Part shown: positions 35,635 through 41,137 of the stretch, in pieces
How positions within the stretch are numbered: position 1 is the first letter of the stretch
How the letters are laid out: every line of letters begins with the position of its first letter
NCBI GenBank assembly: GCA_030833185.1
Contig: JAURHQ010000011.1
Location: forward strand, 1 to 41,137
DNA: 41,137 nt
From: Gammaproteobacteria bacterium
Lineage (GTDB): Bacteria; Pseudomonadota; Gammaproteobacteria; Ga0077536
Reading direction: 5' to 3'
The notes under the pieces: model-generated
The model's database searches: none
Seen by the model: the letters and a program-made list of their open reading frames with translations, nothing else
Told to the model about the DNA's origin: nothing
Program-made: the position numbers and the translations under genes

Positions 35635-36938
35635 CGCTCGAGCGGCGGCCCGGGCTGATAGCCTTCGCCGCGCGCAACGCAGGCGGCGATTGCCAGATCG
35701 CCGCTGACGTTAATGGTGGTACGGCACATGTCGAGCAGGCGGTCGACGCCCATTACCACCGCGATCAGCGCCGGATCAACGCCTATCCCGGCAAGGATGC
35801 CGATGACAAAGGGAATCGAACCCGCCGGCACCCCGGCCGTGCCGATGCCGCCGAGGATGGCGAGATACACCACCCCCAGCTGCTGCGCCACCGACAGTTC
35901 CACCCCGGCCAGCTGAGCCAGAAACAGCACCGCGACGCCCTCGTACAGCGCCGTGCCGTTCTGATTGGCGGTGGCGCCGACGGTCAGCACGAAGCTGTTG
36001 ATTTCCTTAGGCACGTTAAGCTCGCGCTCGCCCACGCCGAGGGCGGTGGGCAAGGTGGCGCTGGAGGACGAGGTGGAAAACGCGGTCAACATGGCGGTGC
36101 GGATCGCGCGGAAAAAGAACACCGGCGACAGCCCGGCACCGAAGCGCACCAGCAGGCTGTACACCCCGAACAATTGCAGGCCAAGCCCGAGCAGCACCGT
36201 GCCCACGAACCAGCCGAGCGAGGCCAGCAGGCTGCTGCCGAACTGGGCGACGTTGTTGAACACGAGGCAAAACACCGCATACGGCGCCAGCCGCATGACC
36301 AGCCCGATCAGGGCGGCGGTGATCTCGTAGAGGCTCTCCAGCGGCGCGAGCAGGGCGTCGGCCCGGGCCCTTGGCAGCAGCGTCGCGCCCACCCCCAGCG
36401 CCAGCGCGAAAAACATCAGGTGCAGCATATTGGGCACCGGCTGGGCGACCGAGGCCAGGGGATTACGCGGCACGATGGCCTCGATCACCTGCGCCAGCGG
36501 CGCCCCCGGATCGGCCACCGGCGCGGCTTTCGCCAGCTGTTTGCCGGCGTCGGCGCCGTAAGCGCTTTGCAGGGCGCTGGCGCTGCTGGCATCGAGATGC
36601 GTGCCAGGCGCGAGCGCGTGCGACAAGCCCAGTCCGATCATCACCGACACCGCCGACAGCAGCAGCGAGAGCCCGAAGGAGCGCAGGCCCACCCGCCCCA
36701 GACGGCGCAGGTCGCCAATGCCGGCCACCCCGGTGATGAGCGAGGAGAACACCAGCGGCACCACCAGCATCAGCAGCAGGCTGAGAAACAGCTGGCCAAT
36801 CGGCGCCGTGACGTGATGAATCAGGGTCTTTGTGTAGGGCTGCAGGCTGGCATTGCCGTGGACCACGAGACCGGCGACGGCGCCCAGTCCCAGCCCCAGC
36901 AGAATCGGCCGGTGCGCGCCGTGGTGGTTAGCGCTCAT
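35631..36938 (-). CDS. Dicarboxylate/amino acid:cation symporter (DAACS family)
   Basis: 435-residue inner membrane transporter of the GltP/DctA fold. The signature re-entrant loops are AFSTSSSSATLPTAL and GATANQNGTALYEG, with GGIGTAGVPAG and the final DRLLDMCRTTINVSGD that binds substrate. The Na+/substrate motif is NQNGT instead of the common NMDGT, so ion coupling or specificity may differ. The R of DMCRTTIN suggests an acidic substrate. The ATG overlaps the stop of the upstream hybrid kinase as ATGA, linking transporter and sensor. Confidence 0.92.
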   Translation of the reverse strand: MSANHHGAHRPILLGLGLGAVAGLVVHGNASLQPYTKTLIHHVTAPIGQLFLSLLLMLVVPLVFSSLITGVAGIGDLRRLGRVGLRSFGLSLLLSAVSVMIGLGLSHALAPGTHLDASSASALQSAYGADAGKQLAKAAPVADPGAPLAQVIEAIVPRNPLASVAQPVPNMLHLMFFALALGVGATLLPRARADALLAPLESLYEITAALIGLVMRLAPYAVFCLVFNNVAQFGSSLLASLGWFVGTVLLGLGLQLFGVYSLLVRFGAGLSPVFFFRAIRTAMLTAFSTSSSSATLPTALGVGERELNVPKEINSFVLTVGATANQNGTALYEGVAVLFLAQLAGVELSVAQQLGVVYLAILGGIGTAGVPAGSIPFVIGILAGIGVDPALIAVVMGVDRLLDMCRTTINVSGDLAIAACVARGEGYQPGPPLER

Positions 36939-39658
36939 AGCGGCGCCGCCGCGACCGCCGGGCCCATCACGCCGCGAACCAGGGCTTTCAGGTCGCTCAT
37001 GGGGATCGGCTTCGGCAGCACCTGCGCAATGCCAACGGCCTGCAGTTCCTGCTGCGCGGGCAACTCGCCGGCGCCGGTACACAGCGCCACCGGCAGGGTC
37101 GGCACCCTGCTGTGGATCGCGCGGGCCAGCTCCAGTCCGCTCATATCGGGCAGGGACAGGTCGGTGATCACCAGCCCGCAGCCGCCCGCGGTGGAGAGCC
37201 CGTCCAGCGCCGCGCGGCCGGTGGTGAAAACGGTCACCGCATAGCCTTCTTCTTCCAGCAGTTCGCGCAGGAACTGCCCGACCCAGACTTCATCGTCGAC
37301 CACCATCACGCCGGGCGCGACGGCGGTCACCGCCGCGTCGCCCTCGGACGCCCTGGCGGGTGTCGGCTCAGGGGGGATCGGCAGCAGGATTTCGATCCGC
37401 GTGCCGTGGCCGACTACGCTGTCGACCAGCACATGCCCGCCGTAGCGATGCACGATGCCATCGACCACCGAGAGCCCGATGCCCGTGCCGGCGCCCACTT
37501 CCTTGGTCGTGTAGAAGGGGTCGAAGATGCGCTCCACCGCCGTTGGCGCGATGCCGCCGCCGGTGTCTTCCACCGCCAGCCCCAGAAAGCTGCCTTCGAT
37601 CCGCTGGTGACAGCTCGCGCAGTAGTGCTCGTTGAGCAGCACCGGCTCGACGCCGACGGTGATTTCCCCGCTCTCGCCCAGCGCGTCGCGGCTGTTGGCC
37701 ACCAGATTGACCAGCACCTGCTGCAGATCGGTCGGGTCGACCGGCAGCATGCAGGCCGCCGCCGGCAGGTGCAGGCTCATGCCAATGTGGGAGGGAATCA
37801 TGGGCCGCAGCATGCGGTAGGCGTCGCTGACCGCCTGCACCGCGTTGACCGAATCGACCGGTGCCACCCCTGAGCGGCGGCTGAAGGTCAGCATCTTCTG
37901 CACCAGATCACGCCCGCGTTCGCCAGCCGCCGTGATGACGTTGAGGTACTCGGTGATTTTCGGCTCCGCCGCCACCAGCGGGTGCTGACTGGCCAGCCAG
38001 GTATAGCCCAGGATGCTGGCGAGAATATTGTTGAAGTCGTGCGCGACGCCGCCGGTCAACTGGCCCATCGCTTCCATTTTTTGCGTCTGCTGCAGCTGTT
38101 TCATCACCTGCTCCCTGGCCTCTTCGGCGCGATGGCGGTCGGTGACGTCGCGGATCAGGGTCAGGGTGTGCTCGGTGCCGTAAGGCACCATGCGGAACTC
38201 GCGATAGCGCTTGCCGCCGGCCGGGTCGGGAATTTGGTACTCACCCTGAATCAGCTTGCCGCTGGCCAGCACCAGCTCCTGCGCCGGCCGGAAACGCGCG
38301 GCCTGTTCGGGCGGCAAGGTTTGACTGATGTGCATCCCGACCACCGACGTGGACGGCAGATGCCATTGCTCGGGATGGGCGGCGTGCAGGTCCACAAACT
38401 TGCCGTCCAGATCGTGAATGCAGAGCAAATCCGGCAGCGCCCCCAGCAGCGCCCGCTGGCGCATTTCACTCGCCGCCTGCGCCTCGGCCGCGAGCTTGCG
38501 GTCGTGGATATCGAGGTGAATCCCGCCCAGTTCCAACGGCCGGCCTGCCGCACAGCGCCGGGTCACCATGCCGCGGTCGAGGATCCAGCGCCAACTGCCG
38601 TCTGCGGCCTTGATGCGGTACTCGTTGTTCCAGGTGTCTTGCCCACCGGCCAGCACCTGCTGCACCGCCTCGTGGAGCCAGCCGGCATCGTCCGGATGCA
38701 AGAGGGCCAGCCAGGCCTCAATCGTCAGCGCAAACGCATCCGGCGCGTAACCGAGCATCCGCCACCAGCGTTTGTCGACCCGGATCTGCTGGTGTTCGAC
38801 GTCCCATAGGAAGGTTGCCACCTCGGCGCTGTCGAGCAGCCGCTCGGTCCGTTTCAGGCTCTCCTGCAGCGCCAGCTCCGACTCCCGGAAGCGCTGCTCG
38901 GTCAGGTCGTAGAGCGTCAGGAGCGCGCGTGCGCCGCGCTGCTGGGTGAACACGCGCCGCAGTTCACCCCGGAAAAGGCCCTTGCCGCGCGCAGTATTGA
39001 GGCTTGTCTCGAACACCAGCTCGGCCTGCTCGGCGATGCGGCTGGGCCAGTCGGCCAGCCCGGCCTCGGGCGGAATGACCGCGTTGAGATCCTCCAGCGG
39101 ATGGGATTCGGCGAGCTGGCGAAACGCCGGGTTGCCGCTGACCAGCCGCCCGTCCATCTCGTAAAGGCCGATGGTCAGCGCATAGCTGGCGGCAAAGGCC
39201 AGCAGTTCTTCGGCCGGCGGCTCGGCCTGCGCCTCGATGAGCAGAATCGCGCGGCCGTCGCTGAGCGTCAGCAGATGATGGCTCTGATAAAAGCGCCGGG
39301 TGGTGCCGCGCGGGTCTAGCGTCACCCAGACCGCGATGGATTCCCCGGCGGCAACGCGCCTGAGGTAGTCGTTGAGCAGCGTGTAGACGGCCTCCGACTG
39401 GGTGGCAGCGACATCGCGCGTCTGGAGTTCGGTGAGGCTGGCCGCCTTCCAGATCTCGAGCCCCGTGGGATTCGCCCACAGGCACTGGCAGCGCTCGGCA
39501 TCGAAGGCCCACACCGGCGTATCGATGAAGCGCAGGCCGGACAACTGGCGGTCCAGATCGTCCAGCACCGTCCGGTCGGCAGGGTCGTCGGGCTGATAGT
39601 GCCTGGCGAGGCGCCAGTCTGCGCCCTCCGCCCCCGCGACCTCCGCGCTGCTCGTCAT
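36935..39658 (-). CDS. PAS-containing hybrid sensor histidine kinase
   Basis: 907 residues, with no evident membrane segment, so probably cytoplasmic. Four PAS-like modules come first; clearest are FIDTPVWAFDAERCQCLWANP and the PAS/PAC ending EYRIKAADGSWRWILDRGMV. Then the kinase core: AHDFNN with phospho-acceptor H540, N-box LVNLVANSRDAL, VEDTGGGI, FDPFYTTKEVGAGTGIGLSVV. A receiver domain with phospho-acceptor D833 (LVITDLSLPDM) closes the protein. A CASCH stretch (680-684) sits within the ATP-binding domain just before VEDTGGGI. The gene overlaps GST upstream and the symporter downstream by 4 bases each. The C-terminal 450 residues are close to the partial kinase at 40360-41137. Confidence 0.92.
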   Translation of the reverse strand: MTSSAEVAGAEGADWRLARHYQPDDPADRTVLDDLDRQLSGLRFIDTPVWAFDAERCQCLWANPTGLEIWKAASLTELQTRDVAATQSEAVYTLLNDYLRRVAAGESIAVWVTLDPRGTTRRFYQSHHLLTLSDGRAILLIEAQAEPPAEELLAFAASYALTIGLYEMDGRLVSGNPAFRQLAESHPLEDLNAVIPPEAGLADWPSRIAEQAELVFETSLNTARGKGLFRGELRRVFTQQRGARALLTLYDLTEQRFRESELALQESLKRTERLLDSAEVATFLWDVEHQQIRVDKRWWRMLGYAPDAFALTIEAWLALLHPDDAGWLHEAVQQVLAGGQDTWNNEYRIKAADGSWRWILDRGMVTRRCAAGRPLELGGIHLDIHDRKLAAEAQAASEMRQRALLGALPDLLCIHDLDGKFVDLHAAHPEQWHLPSTSVVGMHISQTLPPEQAARFRPAQELVLASGKLIQGEYQIPDPAGGKRYREFRMVPYGTEHTLTLIRDVTDRHRAEEAREQVMKQLQQTQKMEAMGQLTGGVAHDFNNILASILGYTWLASQHPLVAAEPKITEYLNVITAAGERGRDLVQKMLTFSRRSGVAPVDSVNAVQAVSDAYRMLRPMIPSHIGMSLHLPAAACMLPVDPTDLQQVLVNLVANSRDALGESGEITVGVEPVLLNEHYCASCHQRIEGSFLGLAVEDTGGGIAPTAVERIFDPFYTTKEVGAGTGIGLSVVDGIVHRYGGHVLVDSVVGHGTRIEILLPIPPEPTPARASEGDAAVTAVAPGVMVVDDEVWVGQFLRELLEEEGYAVTVFTTGRAALDGLSTAGGCGLVITDLSLPDMSGLELARAIHSRVPTLPVALCTGAGELPAQQELQAVGIAQVLPKPIPMSDLKALVRGVMGPAVAAAPL

Positions 39659-40257
39659 GCAGGCAAACGCCGCGCGCGTTCCGCGTGGACCCGCGCCCGC
39701 CACGCGGCAAGCGGCGGAAAATCGTCCAGCGCATCGGTTCGCAGCCCCGCCAGCGAGCCGTTGGTCAGCTTGTCGATGAGATGCACCGCCTTGAGGTCCG
39801 CAATGCTCAGGGCCGCGCCGACCAGCCAGCCCCGACCGGCCTCCGCGAGGCGCCGCTCCAGCAGCCGGAACCACTCGGGCAACCAGCGCTCGGCCAATTC
39901 GGCGCGGAGCGCGGCACGCACGGCCTCCTCGCGCACCCGAATGCTGACGCTAAGCCGGGTGCCATAGTCCTCAATATTGTCGAGCAGGGCGTCAACCCGC
40001 AGCGCATCCAGCGGGTCGACCGGCGTGAGACCGGCCTCGGCGCCGGCCCAGCGCAGCAGGGCGTTGCTCTGGCCGAGTTGGCGGCCGTCGTCAAATTCCA
40101 GCACGGGCAGGGTATCCCAGGGCAATTGCCCGGCGGCGCGTTGGGCCTGGAACTCGGGGAAACTGAGCCGCAGGTCCTCGAACGCCACGCCACCCATCCG
40201 CAAGGCGTCACGAATCGCTTCGCCCCGGCCCGGAAAATCAAAATAAATCAGGCGCAT
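39655..40257 (-). CDS. Glutathione S-transferase, sigma/mu-like
   Basis: 200 residues. N-terminal thioredoxin-like domain starts MRLIYFDFPGRGEAIR, with the tyrosine (Y5) in the place of the catalytic Tyr of sigma-, mu- and alpha-class enzymes; LPVLEFDDG and GQSNALLRW give the cis-Pro and the glutathione-binding Q-S loop. The C-terminal domain is helical with LSIADLKAVHLID. It conjugates glutathione to electrophiles or isomerises them. GGAG about ten bases ahead supports the ATG. The stop overlaps the hybrid kinase start (ATGA), unusual for a GST. Confidence 0.9.
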   Translation of the reverse strand: MRLIYFDFPGRGEAIRDALRMGGVAFEDLRLSFPEFQAQRAAGQLPWDTLPVLEFDDGRQLGQSNALLRWAGAEAGLTPVDPLDALRVDALLDNIEDYGTRLSVSIRVREEAVRAALRAELAERWLPEWFRLLERRLAEAGRGWLVGAALSIADLKAVHLIDKLTNGSLAGLRTDALDDFPPLAAWRARVHAERARRLPA

Positions 40258-40359
40258 TGCTGGGTACTCCGGGGAATGGCCGTGACGGCGGCGTGTGCCC
40301 CCGTTACCTGGACGGGACTATAGGCCGGAAACCCCGTGCTGCCCATGTGATTTACAGCC

Positions 40360-41137
40360 TCAGGCGCGGGGCGCGCCGGTGCTGAGTTCAGCCAGCAGGG
40401 CCTGCAACTGCGCCACCGGAATCGGCTTGGGCAACAGATGGCGAACACCCGCTTTGGCCAGACGCGCGGCGTCGGGCGTTTCGCCTGCGCCGGTGCACAG
40501 CACCACCGGCAGGACGGGATCGCGCTGCCCGATCGCGGCCGCAAGCTCCAGTCCGGTCATCCCCTGCATGGTCAGGTCGGTGATCACCACCGCGTATTTG
40601 CCGGGCGCCTGCGTCAGGGCGGTCAGCGCGAGCTGCGGGTCGTTGAAAACGTCGACCGTGTAGCCGTCGTCCTCCAGCAACTCGCGCAGGAACGCCCCGA
40701 CCCAGGGCTCGTCGTCGACCACCATCAAGCGCCCGCCCACGGCACGCGGGACCAGGGGCGACGCTTCGATGGCCTGTGCCACCGGCGGGCTGGCGGCCGT
40801 CACCGGCAGCAGAATCTGAATCCGGGTGCCGGTGCCGGGCTGGCTGTCGACCAGAATGTGCCCGCCGTAGCGATGCACGATGCCATGGACCACCGACAGG
40901 CCGATGCCGGTGCCGGCGCCCACCTCCTTGGTGGTAAAGAAGGGGTCGAAGATGCGTCCGACGGCGTCGGGCGGGATGCCGCTGCCGGTGTCCTCAACGC
41001 TGAACGACAGATAGCGGCCGTCCACCGGCACCGCCACCAGCAACTTTTTGGAGGTGAATACTAGCAGGTTTCCGCCGGGTGAAACATGGAAGCCCTGCAC
41101 CGGGTCAAGGCGGTCAGCCCTTTGGTCAATCTTGTAA
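40360..41137 (-). CDS. Hybrid sensor histidine kinase, C-terminal part, truncated by the window edge
   Basis: The frame is open from the right edge. It contains the second half of an ATPase domain (VEDTGSGI, FDPFFTTKEVGAGTGIGLSVV, GGHILVDSQPGTGTRI) and a receiver domain (LMVVDDE, VVITDLTMQGM with the phospho-acceptor Asp, LCTGAG and LLPKPIP). It is a close paralogue of the kinase at 36935-39658, with near-identical stretches at the DNA level, and lies upstream of the GST gene with a 102-base gap. Near the edge the N-box expected before PGGNLLVF is not recognisable; a frameshift or sequence error there is possible. Confidence 0.85.
   Translation of the reverse strand, partial: YKIDQRADRLDPVQGFHVSPGGNLLVFTSKKLLVAVPVDGRYLSFSVEDTGSGIPPDAVGRIFDPFFTTKEVGAGTGIGLSVVHGIVHRYGGHILVDSQPGTGTRIQILLPVTAASPPVAQAIEASPLVPRAVGGRLMVVDDEPWVGAFLRELLEDDGYTVDVFNDPQLALTALTQAPGKYAVVITDLTMQGMTGLELAAAIGQRDPVLPVVLCTGAGETPDAARLAKAGVRHLLPKPIPVAQLQALLAELSTGAPRA

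Overview
The window is GC-rich, gene-dense chromosomal DNA, most likely from a gammaproteobacterium with a broad oxidative metabolism. The left end (engB, diheme cytochrome c4, dsbA, then a cytoplasmic GGDEF protein) matches an order I know from Pseudomonas and relatives. The rest of the gene content (Baeyer-Villiger monooxygenase, P450, CoA-transferase III, halohydrin dehalogenase-like SDR) would fit a hydrocarbon- or xenobiotic-using environmental organism. I cannot name a genus. I see no rRNA, tRNA, transposase, integrase or CRISPR array. No gene-free stretch exceeds about 200 bases.

Layout. 1-3910: EngB (minus, cut by the edge), cytochrome c4, DsbA, diguanylate cyclase. 4010-7645: Baeyer-Villiger-type monooxygenase, YnfA-like membrane protein, an NTF2-like protein (minus), and a cupin gene overlapping a secreted cystatin-like inhibitor. 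7651-10418: NarL-type two-component pair (minus). 10613-13939: HAF-repeat autotransporter, halohydrin dehalogenase-like enzyme, and an overlapping PliI-like lysozyme inhibitor. 13946-16674 (minus): TVP38/flavin disulfide reductase fusion coupled to an HPP membrane protein. 16832-20057: small unknown protein, cupin, HEAT-like protein with an acidic tail, RTX-repeat protein. 20219-24810: CaiB/BaiF CoA-transferase, SulP transporter, RmuC. 24914-27469: P450, TetR regulator and Tat-exported NTF2-like protein behind two palindromic sites. 27473-32589: divergent glycogen phosphorylase and glycogen synthase, the latter overlapping a threonine dehydratase-like gene. 32597-35634: small secreted proteins, SDR, lipoprotein, threonylcarbamoyl-AMP synthase. 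35631-41137 (minus): partial hybrid histidine kinase, GST, a second paralogous hybrid kinase and a dicarboxylate/amino-acid symporter, the last three joined by 4-base overlaps.

The packing is very tight. Eight gene pairs overlap by ATGA or GTGA, and all seven complete convergent junctions leave 10 bases or fewer between genes. The most interesting items are: the SDR-fold gene carrying the complete halohydrin dehalogenase signature (T-x4-F-x-G and S-x12-Y-x3-R), coupled to a lysozyme-inhibitor-like gene; a secreted bacterial cystatin with both the QxVxG and plant-type LARFAV motifs; the P450/TetR/NTF2 cassette with tandem 16-base palindromes 30 bases apart; and the GST/hybrid kinase/symporter array. 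All functions are read from motifs and context only; no database search was run.
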